Assembly (NCBI RefSeq): GCF_018449435.1
Contig: NZ_JAHCMU010000017.1
Coordinates: forward strand, 1 to 64,000
DNA: 64,000 nt
From: Flagellimonas sp. 389
Lineage (GTDB): Bacteria > Bacteroidota > Bacteroidia > Flavobacteriales > Flavobacteriaceae
Direction of reading: 5' to 3'
Positions 16,760 to 25,125 of this stretch are shown in pieces. How positions within the stretch are numbered: the first letter of the stretch is position 1; the number at the start of each line of letters is the position of its first letter. The position numbers and the translations under genes are program-made. Below the pieces are notes generated by a model, which saw only the letters and a program-made list of their open reading frames with translations, was not told where the DNA came from and searched no databases.

Positions 16760-16803
16760 CAAAAATAACCCCTCTTTAATGCTAAAAACATGATATATGT
16801 CAT
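16760..16803 (-). promoter_or_regulatory. nos operon promoter with Crp/Fnr-like activator site
   Basis: Read on the minus strand, TATTTTTG at 16767-16760 fits the Bacteroidetes -7 element TAnnTTTG. Upstream, ATGATATATGTCAT (16790-16803) has the TGA-N6-TCA core used by Crp/Fnr regulators. Its centre lies 36.5 nt from the downstream edge of the -7 box, which puts it near -42 from a start about 6 nt after that edge: the class II activator position. No TTG -33 element is present, in keeping with activator dependence. The same arrangement occurs at 20474-20517. Confidence 0.6.
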
Positions 16804-16831
16804 ATAGAAGATAAAAAAGTCTTTTAATCTT

Positions 16832-16839
16832 TATATTTG
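16832..16839 (+). promoter_or_regulatory. -7 promoter element for the Rrf2 regulator gene
   Basis: TATATTTG matches TAnnTTTG exactly and ends 16 nt before the ATG at 16856, giving a very short leader. The divergent nos promoter lies about 65 nt away, so the shared region could be bound by the Rrf2 protein itself as well as by the Crp/Fnr-like factor. Confidence 0.5.
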
Positions 16840-16855
16840 TTGAAAAATCTTGCTT

Positions 16856-17287
16856 ATGCTTTCCACTTCTACTAAATATGCCCTAAAAGCTGTACTTTAT
16901 CTTGCGGTTAATTCTTCTGAAAAGAAGAAGATTTTAGCAAAGGATATTAGTAATCCTACCAATATTCCAAAAGCATATTTATCAAAGCTATTGCAGGAAC
17001 TGTCACGACATCAAATTGTATCCTCCGTTAGAGGGCCAGGTGGCGGATTTTATATGACACCTGAAAACATTAAAGTTCCATTAATAGAAATCGTAAAGGT
17101 CATAGATGGTGATAGCCGACTTAATTCCTGTATGTTGAGCCTTAGTGAATGTAATGAGGAGCGACCATGCCCCATACATCATCTAGTTGGTAATGCGAAG
17201 ACAAATTTTGTTAAAAACCTTGAAGAGAATCGTTTAGAAGATTTGATTGAAAGTATACAAAGTGGCAAGTCTGTTTTACCACTTTAA
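16856..17287 (+). CDS. Rrf2-family Fe-S transcriptional regulator
   Basis: The 143-residue product starts MLSTSTKYALKAVLYLA at ATG 16856 (a TTG at 16850 is less likely), with an Rrf2 winged helix in the first 85 residues: PKAYLSKLLQELSRHQIVSSVRGPGGGFYM. The dimer helix is followed by three cysteines in NSCMLSLSECNEERPCPIHH (C-x6-C-x5-C), the cluster-binding pattern of IscR/NsrR-type proteins. In this family the cluster senses NO, oxygen or Fe-S status. The gene is divergent from the nos operon, so nitrosative or redox control of nos genes is the natural hypothesis. The specific signal cannot be read from the sequence. Confidence 0.85.
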   Translation: MLSTSTKYALKAVLYLAVNSSEKKKILAKDISNPTNIPKAYLSKLLQELSRHQIVSSVRGPGGGFYMTPENIKVPLIEIVKVIDGDSRLNSCMLSLSECNEERPCPIHHLVGNAKTNFVKNLEENRLEDLIESIQSGKSVLPL

Positions 17288-17691
17288 CAGCATGGTTTTT
17301 AATAGGTTTCCTTTAAAATTACAGGTTTGAAACATTTATGGTCTCATACTTCTAAAGAAAAGAGTAAATATAAAAACTAAATCTAAATTCATAACACTGC
17401 TCTTTATCTACCTGAATATTAATATGGCCTGTTGAAGACAAGATAAAAGAAAGTTCGAACGATACCAAAACTAATATATTGGGAGAGACTCAACATCAAT
17501 GTCCGACGAACTTTAAAAAGAGGAAAACATATACGACTAAAGAAGTATCCGCTATTTGCAAAATGATTTAGTTATCCTTTAAGAAACAAATAACAAGACC
17601 CATTCTATCACGCAGACGGCAATTACAATTGCGAAGGTGATAAATGCCTGTGCCCATTGTGCAGAGTAAGCAGCGTTATATTTTTAGAAAT
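17288..17691. other. About 400 nt without a supported gene
   Basis: No frame longer than a few dozen codons is convincing. Short stretches look like possible gene debris: one frame near 17485-17565 reads INVRRTLKRGKHIRLKKYP, and one near 17600-17690 reads ADGNYNCEGDKCLCPLC. Neither has a start, a family match I know, or a flanking repeat. It may be a decayed gene; I cannot identify it. Confidence 0.3.
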
Positions 17692-17727
17692 AAAAAACCT
17701 TCCAAATTAAGTTTTGGAAGGTTTTTT
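17692..17727. terminator. Terminator hairpin downstream of the TonB receptor gene
   Basis: AAAAAACCTTCCAAA (17692-17706) pairs perfectly with TTTGGAAGGTTTTTT (17713-17727). A-tract and T-tract on the two sides let it work in both directions. It lies about 20 nt after the receptor stop (minus strand). Confidence 0.8.
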
Positions 17728-17747
17728 ATTATTAAAGGCGAACTGCG

Positions 17748-20009
17748 CTAAAAAGTAAAATTAATCGATGCGAACGCATTTCTGCCCGGAGCCAAAATTG
17801 GAACATTGTTTCCTCGTACCGACCTGTTTAAATGCTCATAATAGTTTTCATCAAAAATATTGTTGACTCCTGCTGTTATTTTGGCCCCTTTTGTCAGTTG
17901 ATAAGCCACTTGAACGTTCAATAATGAAAAGGCCGGAGTTTCTGTCTCCCCAAACTCCTGCGATATTCGAGACTGCTGCATGACATGCCTAAATACCAAT
18001 TCGGGTTGAAGTTTACCATCTGCATAATTACCTATTAAGCTGTACCTTAAATCTAAAGGAGCTATTTCTGGTAGAGGTTCATTACGTTCCAAATCTTTTG
18101 CATAGGTATAGGCAATGCCCAATTGATGTTGTAGGCCCACCAACAATTCTTGGTTCCAACTCAATTCAAATCCTGTTTTATAGGCATCCTCTATATTGAC
18201 AAATTGCCGTACCCCAGGACTCATTGGCAATCTGGGAGATAGGTCATCATCAATAAAAGAAGAAATGAAGTCTTGTAAATACCCAGCAAATACATCAACG
18301 TTTATATTCGTATGATCGCTTTTCCATTGAAAAGTTACATCCAGTTGGTTGTTGATCTCTGGATCAAGTTGCGGATTGCCCAACAATTCAAAAGGATCTT
18401 GACCTACCGGGAAAAAGTTGATAAAACGTTCGGTAAGCCCTGCACTACGCTGTGCTCGCCCCAACCAAATGCCAAAGGTGACATTCTTGCCCGTATTAGT
18501 GGTTGCGCCCAAACTAAAACTCGGATTGAACTGTGAAACCCGGGTATCGCCATTGGCTTGTACAAACTCATCGGCAGCATCATTAATATCTGCTGTATTT
18601 AGCTCTAAACGAGTAGAAAAAACCAACAGGGTCTTATTTAGATTCAAGTGGTATTCACCAAACATACTACCCTTGGCAATGTAGCCATCTTGCCACGCAT
18701 TATCTTCGAACGTACGGCCCGCATTCGGTCCCATCAGAAATTCACGTATTCGTATGCCTTCTGCCCCTTCACGCCTAAAATCTGCACCGGCAAACAGGTT
18801 TGATTTCTCAAAGTTCCAGATACCTTCGGTTCTACCTCCAAAATTGTAAGTGGTAGCATTCGTTTGCGCATTTAACATCCTTGGATCTAAAGGTTTTAAA
18901 AGATTATCCATTAAATGGTCTACAAATGAACCGAATATGGTGGTATTCCACGAACTCAGGTTTTTTTTATCAAAAGTCATATCATGTCTGGCATTGAATA
19001 GCCAAGTATCATCATCTCTCAAATCCATCGGTAAAGCAGGAAAATCAGCATCTCTAGCGACATTGTAAATAACCGAAAATCTGATTTGGTTGCTATCGGT
19101 AATTCTAAAGCCCATATTGGTACCAAAACTTCCACGGTTAAAGTCAGCAGCTATGGTCTGACCATTTCCTGCTGTATAATCGTTGCCTTCAGACCAGGAA
19201 CCAAATAATGAGATATCATGGTTGTCGCCACTAAAACCTAGTTTTCCCTCATTTCTAAATACTGTTCCATTACCTTCATATCCGCTTGAAACCCTACCAT
19301 ATATCTCGTCTTGCTCTGTGAAGCGTAACTTCACGGGCATAAAATTAATGGTCGCCCCAAAACCTGTTCCAAAGCGAAGGGCATGGGGGCCCTTGAACAC
19401 CTCGATTCTATCTAACATGTTTGGAGCCATTTGGCTTGTAGGCGGATCCATACGATTTGGACAAGCTGCTGTCGCACCCTGTGCACCATCTAGTACAATG
19501 TTCAATTGGTCGTATTTAAACCCTCTAAATACGGGGTCAAAACCATAATTGCCCCCTTTTCTAATACTGTTTAACGCTGGGTTCTGGTTGAGTATGGCAG
19601 CACCGTCATGTGCCAGTTGTTCTTGATAGCCCATCTTCAATCTGTCATTAGGCTTTTCATTAGGCCTAAGTGCAATCACCGTTACCGGATACAAATTGAC
19701 CATGACACTTTGCCGGTAAAAAACTTTATCACGGAATAATGTCAAGACCTCTTCGTCATTTAAGGTCCATTTTCCATAATTGATGTGTGAAAAGATTATG
19801 GAATTCTCCTCATCATATGAAACTTGAAAGTTTCCATTTCCATCTGTTATTCCATTTTGAATTCCGTATTCAAAAGTTGCCCCTACAATTGGCAGGGTAT
19901 TATTCTTGTCCAATAATTTAATTGTGCTGGTCTCTTGGGCTACCATAGAAAGGAAGCCCATATAAATTAGGGCGACCAGCCACCCTTTATAATCGCGTGT
20001 AGATTTCAT
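17748..20009 (-). CDS. OprC/NosA-like TonB-dependent copper receptor
   Basis: The start is set at ATG 20009 (MKSTRDYKGWLVALIYMGFL, a signal peptide); a GTG 30 nt upstream is less likely. The 753-residue protein has a CarboxypepD_reg-like N-terminal domain (about 28-95), a plug (about 105-235, with PVFRGFKYDQLNIVLDG and RIEVFKGPHALRFGTG) and a 22-strand barrel ending in Phe (FASINFTF). Residues 183-187 read CPNRM, and HLM lies at 365-367, about 182 residues further on. OprC of Pseudomonas binds copper through a CxxxM and an HxM motif with almost the same spacing. It therefore most likely imports copper for NosZ. Its gene follows a small Cys-rich protein gene whose promoter resembles the nos promoter. 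Confidence 0.82.
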   Translation of the reverse strand: MKSTRDYKGWLVALIYMGFLSMVAQETSTIKLLDKNNTLPIVGATFEYGIQNGITDGNGNFQVSYDEENSIIFSHINYGKWTLNDEEVLTLFRDKVFYRQSVMVNLYPVTVIALRPNEKPNDRLKMGYQEQLAHDGAAILNQNPALNSIRKGGNYGFDPVFRGFKYDQLNIVLDGAQGATAACPNRMDPPTSQMAPNMLDRIEVFKGPHALRFGTGFGATINFMPVKLRFTEQDEIYGRVSSGYEGNGTVFRNEGKLGFSGDNHDISLFGSWSEGNDYTAGNGQTIAADFNRGSFGTNMGFRITDSNQIRFSVIYNVARDADFPALPMDLRDDDTWLFNARHDMTFDKKNLSSWNTTIFGSFVDHLMDNLLKPLDPRMLNAQTNATTYNFGGRTEGIWNFEKSNLFAGADFRREGAEGIRIREFLMGPNAGRTFEDNAWQDGYIAKGSMFGEYHLNLNKTLLVFSTRLELNTADINDAADEFVQANGDTRVSQFNPSFSLGATTNTGKNVTFGIWLGRAQRSAGLTERFINFFPVGQDPFELLGNPQLDPEINNQLDVTFQWKSDHTNINVDVFAGYLQDFISSFIDDDLSPRLPMSPGVRQFVNIEDAYKTGFELSWNQELLVGLQHQLGIAYTYAKDLERNEPLPEIAPLDLRYSLIGNYADGKLQPELVFRHVMQQSRISQEFGETETPAFSLLNVQVAYQLTKGAKITAGVNNIFDENYYEHLNRSVRGNNVPILAPGRNAFASINFTF

Positions 20010-20093
20010 AATCGTAATTTGATAGTTCAACTTTTGCACGCTCCATTGTTATCAGCAAAATCGATGGTGCTTGCAGCTATTTGATTCCTAGAT

Positions 20094-20468
20094 TCAGGCG
20101 GTTTGGGGAGGTTGAACTAGCTCAAAAACCAAAAGACGCCCATTGAGCGAATTATGGTATAAAAAAGAAGATTTTGTGATAAAGGTGTAATTGTCCATCC
20201 TTTTAAGAAGGCTGTCCACTTGGTCGAATGTAATTTGGGGGATTTCCATTTCTTGGGACGTTCCGAACGGATTTTCTTCATTCTGTTCGGTCTCCTTTGC
20301 TATCATTACGGCGAGATAACATTTACCATTACATTGAAGCTGGGGTTTATCTTTGTTTTCACAAAGAACATTTGAGATATAATCATAATTAAGTATATAT
20401 TCCGCAACTGGCCAAAGTGGCTTGACCAACATAAGAATAGCAACAAAACAGATTACCAAACTTTTCAT
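20094..20468 (-). CDS. Small Cys-containing membrane/secreted protein upstream of the copper receptor
   Basis: The 124-residue product has one N-terminal hydrophobic segment (MKSLVICFVAILMLVKPLWPV) and then YDYISNVLCENKDKPQLQCNGKCYLAVMI, with three Cys in a C-x10-C-x3-C pattern. Similar short proteins with the 'CENKDKP..CNGKCYL' motif occur beside metal-related TonB receptors in flavobacteria as far as I recall. A metal-binding role outside the inner membrane is plausible. It lies 84 nt before the receptor on the same strand and carries the Crp/Fnr-like promoter, so the two are probably one unit. Confidence 0.65.
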   Translation of the reverse strand: MKSLVICFVAILMLVKPLWPVAEYILNYDYISNVLCENKDKPQLQCNGKCYLAVMIAKETEQNEENPFGTSQEMEIPQITFDQVDSLLKRMDNYTFITKSSFLYHNSLNGRLLVFELVQPPQTA

Positions 20469-20473
20469 GCGAA

Positions 20474-20517
20474 CAAAAGTACATTACCTTTGAAGGTGGA
20501 AATATGATAAATGTCAA
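20474..20517 (-). promoter_or_regulatory. Promoter with the same Crp/Fnr-like site as the nos operon
   Basis: Read on the minus strand, TACTTTTG at 20481-20474 is a perfect TAnnTTTG -7 box, 6 nt before the ATG region of the 124-residue gene. Upstream, ATGATAAATGTCAA (20504-20517) has TGA-N6-TCA and shares 12 of 14 positions with the nos site. Its centre is again 36.5 nt from the downstream edge of the -7 box. The identical geometry argues for one activator controlling both units. Confidence 0.6.
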
Positions 20518-20663
20518 TATAAAAGACTTACTTATCCTTTATTTCATGATTACCTAGTATTCTTGCAAATAGAAGGATTTATTTTGCATTTTATCCAACA
20601 ATCTTAATTATGATTGGTAGCATGTCATTTGGGATAACAGCTTAACTTAAAGTAGCTATTGAT

Positions 20664-21527
20664 TTAAGACTTACTTTTGTCTTCTTCGACCAATTTGTCA
20701 TTCTTCCAGATACCTTGGGTGACCACTTGGTTATCAGCACCATAAAACACACCTTCGCCATTGCGTTTATCATCTTTCCATTGGCCTGTATATTTTTCTC
20801 CATTAGGCCAATAATAGGTGCCATATCCGGTGCGTTGGTCATTTATGTAATTCCCTGAGTAGTGTTCGCCATCTGCCCAGTAAAAGTTCCCTTCACCATG
20901 GCGTTGGTTATCCTTCCACTCTCCTTCATAGCGGCTCCCCGTATTCAACAAGGCTATACCATAACCATTGGCCTTATTATTTTTCACTTCGCCCACATAA
21001 TGGAACTGACTACCTTTTTTATTGGTGAACGTTATGTACTCACCAAAAGACTTTCGCTGTAGTTGCCGTTTTATACTCACCAGTTCTACTTTGGTTTTCT
21101 CCAAAACAAAGTTCAAGGAATCGTATTGTTTAATTTCTCTGGGGATACTGGAAATTCGAACATTTTGAATGGAATCCAAAGAATCTTTTTCTGTCAAGTC
21201 CAATTCAGAAAATTGTTGGCTCCTATTCAAGTTGGATAACTTTTTGGCAATATCGATACGCAGCTGTATTCCAGAAGCTTCTTCTACATCTTTATCCGAC
21301 AGTTGAGAAGTATACGCATTTATGGCTGAATCGTATTCACCTATTACGAGCAAAGAGTCGATTCGCAGTAACTCGTCATACTCGCTTACTTTTTTAAACA
21401 TGCCCGATGCCTTATCCTCAGAAGTTTTTAATTCCTTTTTTAAGCTGGTGATCTTAAAAAATCCGTAGGTAGCTATTAACACCATAACTACCAATAAAAT
21501 CATTCCAATATTTTTTGCCTTATTCAT
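20664..21527 (-). CDS. Membrane-anchored MORN-repeat protein
   Basis: The 287-residue product has one N-terminal helix (IGMILLVVMVLIATYGFFKI, residues 7-26) and a Lys/Glu/Ser-rich coiled-coil region (about 28-160). From about 170 to 275 it has four to five MORN repeats of the type YEGEWKDNQRHGEGNFYWADG / YTGQWKDDKRNGEGVFYGAD. MORN repeats form an elongated beta-sheet that in other proteins binds lipids or partner proteins. It is the third gene of an operon with the DUF2490 and 652-residue genes (34 nt gap). Function is unknown; the neighbours point to the cell envelope. Confidence 0.8.
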   Translation of the reverse strand: MNKAKNIGMILLVVMVLIATYGFFKITSLKKELKTSEDKASGMFKKVSEYDELLRIDSLLVIGEYDSAINAYTSQLSDKDVEEASGIQLRIDIAKKLSNLNRSQQFSELDLTEKDSLDSIQNVRISSIPREIKQYDSLNFVLEKTKVELVSIKRQLQRKSFGEYITFTNKKGSQFHYVGEVKNNKANGYGIALLNTGSRYEGEWKDNQRHGEGNFYWADGEHYSGNYINDQRTGYGTYYWPNGEKYTGQWKDDKRNGEGVFYGADNQVVTQGIWKNDKLVEEDKSKS

Positions 21528-21561
21528 AGCTTATGTATTGTTCTTTGTATTGGATAGTGTT

Positions 21562-22389
21562 TTAGTCATCTAAGTGAATAGCAGGAAGTTTGTTTTTGAC
21601 TTTTCTGATATCAGGTGAAAAATAAACATGGAAACGCATGGTCCAACCCTGTTTAAAAATACCTGCATTCTCAATGGTTTGTCCTTGTGAATACATTAAT
21701 CCGGCAGCCAATGTTAATCTTGGGGTCACAATATAGCCCAAAGTAGTGGTCAAACGTAAATCCTCCATAACACTACCAACTACTTCCTTACCGCTTTGCA
21801 TGATCAATTCTGCTTCCGGTGAAACGTAAAGTGTCCTTGGCACTAGTTTGTGATTGGTCAAAGGGACTTTTGCCCTGAACATGTAACGCCATCGATTCCT
21901 AAAAATATATTCGCTGTTTTCCTCAAAACCTTGGGTCCATCTATGCTCAATCCTGATCCTATGGTATATCATGGCACTGTACAGAGGTTGTGCAAATTGG
22001 TATTGATGCCAGATACGCCATTCGGGAACAACATTTCGTTCCGTAGAATCTTCATCAGTATTAAAATTTATGCGCACTACCCCTCCAAGACTAAAATTGA
22101 CCTTTTTTGAATAAATATATCCGATAGCATGTCGATTATATATTTGACCTATTTGACCAATGAACGGAGTATCTTCGGTTTCTTCAAAGCGAACATGGGT
22201 TTGGGCATCCCAAAACAAACGTTTTGATATACGGATATTGCCGTAAGAATTAAACCATACTCTGGTACCTGGGTCCTTAAACTTGGATTCTTCTGGAAGC
22301 ACTTCACCATCCTGAGCCACCATCGTGGATACAAAACACGACAAGCACAAAGCTGAAAACCAAACTATATTCTTACAATATACCTTCAT
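21562..22389 (-). CDS. DUF2490-family outer-membrane beta-barrel protein
   Basis: The 275-residue product has a signal peptide (to about residue 25, ending VAQ). The rest is alternating hydrophobic strands, with the DUF2490 pattern TRVWFNSYGNIRISKRLFWDAQTHVRFEE, then PEWRIWHQYQFAQPLYSAMIYHRIRIEHRW and FRNRWRYMFRAKVPL. The family is predicted to form small outer-membrane barrels; no substrate is known. Its ATG overlaps the stop of the 652-residue gene by 4 nt, so the two are translationally coupled. Confidence 0.75.
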   Translation of the reverse strand: MKVYCKNIVWFSALCLSCFVSTMVAQDGEVLPEESKFKDPGTRVWFNSYGNIRISKRLFWDAQTHVRFEETEDTPFIGQIGQIYNRHAIGYIYSKKVNFSLGGVVRINFNTDEDSTERNVVPEWRIWHQYQFAQPLYSAMIYHRIRIEHRWTQGFEENSEYIFRNRWRYMFRAKVPLTNHKLVPRTLYVSPEAELIMQSGKEVVGSVMEDLRLTTTLGYIVTPRLTLAAGLMYSQGQTIENAGIFKQGWTMRFHVYFSPDIRKVKNKLPAIHLDD

Positions 22390-24344
22390 TTCTCAGTTTT
22401 GCCAAGGGATTCTAAATTGAACAACTGTATAATTACCAATGGATCTTGTTCCCTTTTAAGTTTGCGTTCCAACCTTGAGGTATCCTCATCTCGCATTTCC
22501 AACATACGCCGGTGCGTATTGTTCAACAATCCGACCAGTTCTTCAACATTGTCACAGTTAAGTTCTGTTTCTACCCTATCCAATATGTGCGGGATCAATA
22601 CTCTTTGGTATGCAGAGGTAATTCGCTTTTTCACCTCTTCATTCATTATGTTTGCCATAAACGGGTTCCAAATGGCATCTTGATACTTTTCCTCAATAAC
22701 TTGCATCCTACCAGGTTGCTGTGCCAGTGCTTTGGTCAGCATATCCATAGACTCAAAACAGCGTACTAAATGACGACCAAGCTCCATTTTTTCTTTGGTC
22801 TCCTCCATTTTTGAATATCGGGTGAGGTTTTGGTCGGCGGTGGATTTAACTTTTTCAAACGACTTCATGTACTTCAACGGCAATTTATCCGACAAAGAAT
22901 CTAAATCATTGTTCAATTGATTTACTTGCGCTATTATCCTCTCTTCCAGTGCAATAAACTCTTGTTGCCGTTTATCTTTGGTCAGTTTATCGTTTAAAAC
23001 CTGCTGAATGGAATCTAGACTCAACGTGGCATAGTGTGCCATTTTATAGATTGACGCTATGTTATTTTGGGTAAAATCGAAGTCCGGCGCTCTTGGCCCT
23101 TTGAAGACCTTGTTCTCATTTTCTTGACCGCCAACAATTATTTCGGTGGAAGGTTTTCCATTTGGCCATACATGTTCAATCAATTCGTCAATTGGAACGT
23201 ATTGAAGAATATTCGATTCATGAAAACCCAAAATATTTTCTAGGGGATCAACAAAGTTTTCAGAAATGGCGACAACAACGGAATGTAGGAATTGGGCATC
23301 TTCATCGGCCATTTTCAAAATGGTCAATTGTGTGTTGTTCAATAATGACCCACTTATCAATTTGGACTTCTGGTACAATGTTTTTACGGAATCCATTTGT
23401 TTGGATTCTAAAGAATCTATTGGGTAATAAGGAACTTTGACCTTAAACTCCGGATAGAAAGCTGATTCACCTAATTCAGATAAAACACCATCTATCTTGC
23501 CATAATAAGCCGCGTTTACCGCAAGTGATTTATTGATAGCACTTTGTGACAAATTAAAAGTGTCTTGAGATTGCTGTACGACATCAAGAATCTTTAGATA
23601 GTTATCATCCAAGGTGATGATTTTTTCGTCAAGAACCCTGCTTTGGTAAAGGTTGATTACTTTGTTTTCACCATCTGTATTTAATTCAATCTTCTCTAAA
23701 CGACCATCTTTAAAGTACCAGCGTTCCACCACGCCGATGTCATCTTCGGAATAAAGTGTCCACTCGTCATGTGCCAATCCGTTGCGCAAAAATCTACCCA
23801 CCAGTGTTGTACCTTCACTTTCAATACGGAAGCTTTTTTGGGGCACTCCGTTGTTAAATTCAATGGCACTCTTGAACAGTACTTCATCCACCTCAGAGTC
23901 TTTGATGCGATTTTTGGTTATGGTCCATGTTCCATCAGGTTTTCCATTGTTCAAAATACCTTCCGCTTCTTCTTGCGTTCCTGTAATGTTCAAAATATAT
24001 TGATAATCCAATACCTGCGTAATACTATCTGACTGGAATTCGCCGAACTGAAATTTCCAATATCCGTTAGGGTAATTATCTTTAAACACCCCTTTGAACA
24101 AGAAAGAATAGTCACTTTTTGCCAATAAAGCGCCGAGGTTCGAACGTTGCAATTGAAACGGGCCGTCCAATACCGTATCGTTTTCCACCATTTTGTATTG
24201 AAAGTCCGCCATGCCTTTATACTTTCCAACTTTAAGGCTGTCCTTGTAGGAGATGACCTGACAGTGGGCAATCATGGAGAAAGAAGTAAATACTAGGATA
24301 GCTATCCTCCTGACCAGTAAGTTCTTTATTGGATTATTCGACAT
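22386..24344 (-). CDS. Large secreted protein with MORN-variant repeats and coiled coils, unknown function
   Basis: The 652-residue product starts with a signal peptide (RIAILVFTSFSMIAHCQ). Residues about 30-230 contain repeats of the antitoxin-like MORN variant (GVFKDNYPNGYWKFQFGEF, GILNNGKPDGTWTITKNR, GRFLRNGLAHDEWTLYSED). Residues about 240-652 are mostly helical and charged, with long coiled-coil stretches (for example IALEERIIAQVNQLNNDLDS). No enzyme motif is visible. It is the first gene of the operon with DUF2490 and the MORN membrane protein. I read the set as an envelope-spanning assembly: periplasmic coiled coil, outer-membrane barrel, inner-membrane MORN protein. The 286 nt upstream, up to 24630, contain no gene I can see. 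Confidence 0.65.
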   Translation of the reverse strand: MSNNPIKNLLVRRIAILVFTSFSMIAHCQVISYKDSLKVGKYKGMADFQYKMVENDTVLDGPFQLQRSNLGALLAKSDYSFLFKGVFKDNYPNGYWKFQFGEFQSDSITQVLDYQYILNITGTQEEAEGILNNGKPDGTWTITKNRIKDSEVDEVLFKSAIEFNNGVPQKSFRIESEGTTLVGRFLRNGLAHDEWTLYSEDDIGVVERWYFKDGRLEKIELNTDGENKVINLYQSRVLDEKIITLDDNYLKILDVVQQSQDTFNLSQSAINKSLAVNAAYYGKIDGVLSELGESAFYPEFKVKVPYYPIDSLESKQMDSVKTLYQKSKLISGSLLNNTQLTILKMADEDAQFLHSVVVAISENFVDPLENILGFHESNILQYVPIDELIEHVWPNGKPSTEIIVGGQENENKVFKGPRAPDFDFTQNNIASIYKMAHYATLSLDSIQQVLNDKLTKDKRQQEFIALEERIIAQVNQLNNDLDSLSDKLPLKYMKSFEKVKSTADQNLTRYSKMEETKEKMELGRHLVRCFESMDMLTKALAQQPGRMQVIEEKYQDAIWNPFMANIMNEEVKKRITSAYQRVLIPHILDRVETELNCDNVEELVGLLNNTHRRMLEMRDEDTSRLERKLKREQDPLVIIQLFNLESLGKTEK

Positions 24345-24630
24345 TTTCCTTTGATGCTATAAAATATACGAACGGGCTAAAGCCTTTAAACATATCATCT
24401 ATCATAAGCTTATACGTAGGGATTGGAGAAAAAGATTATATTTTTTGTTAAAGGGACATTACTTTTTCCAGTTCTTCAATTTGATATCAATTTTTATAAA
24501 AAAAAGAAATTTAGAATGCCTACTTATTGAGATTCTATAAGGTACTTGAAAATAGTATCATAACTACTTGAACACCCCGATTTTGTAAACTCTCGGTCAG
24601 TTTTACGACAAAGAACAAAACAGACCCAAC

Positions 24631-25125
24631 ATGAGAAATTTATTCTTAGTCTTCCTTTTATACGTATTTGCAAATAGTGTTCATTCACAAGAGATGACAG
24701 CTGATGGACTCCACGATATCATAGTAAAACAGGCGGACACGGTGAAAACCAATGGAAACTCATATCATTTCTCGATTAAAAAAGTGGTATTGATTTGTGT
24801 TTTTGATGAAAATGCCAATCGGATGCGCATTATTTCCCCTATTGTAAAACGTGAGCGTATTGGGGAAGAAGAGCTGTTGAATGCCATGGTCGCCAATTTC
24901 CATTCGGCACTGGATGTAAAATATGCACTGAGCGATGAAATTATCTGGTCTGTTTTTACACATCCACTCAAAGAACTATCGGAGCATCAGGTAGAGGATG
25001 CCATTAAACAGGTATATGCCGCGGCGCTTACTTTTGGTGGGTCATATTCAAGTACCGATATGGTTTTCCCGGGAAACACAAAAAAAATAGAGAAACCCAA
25101 ACCTCAGGTTTTGAAAAAAATCTAA
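24631..25125 (+). CDS. Secreted protein of unknown function
   Basis: The 164-residue product has a signal peptide (MRNLFLVFLLYVFANSVHSQ, cut after residue 19 or 20). The mature domain has mixed alpha/beta character, with FSIKKVVLICVFDENANRMRII, a helix LLNAMVANFHSALDVKYALSDEIIWSVF and a Lys/Pro-rich tail. I do not recognise it. It is divergent from the 652-residue MORN-variant gene and convergent with the acyltransferase, with a 4-nt overlap of the ends. Confidence 0.6.
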   Translation: MRNLFLVFLLYVFANSVHSQEMTADGLHDIIVKQADTVKTNGNSYHFSIKKVVLICVFDENANRMRIISPIVKRERIGEEELLNAMVANFHSALDVKYALSDEIIWSVFTHPLKELSEHQVEDAIKQVYAAALTFGGSYSSTDMVFPGNTKKIEKPKPQVLKKI

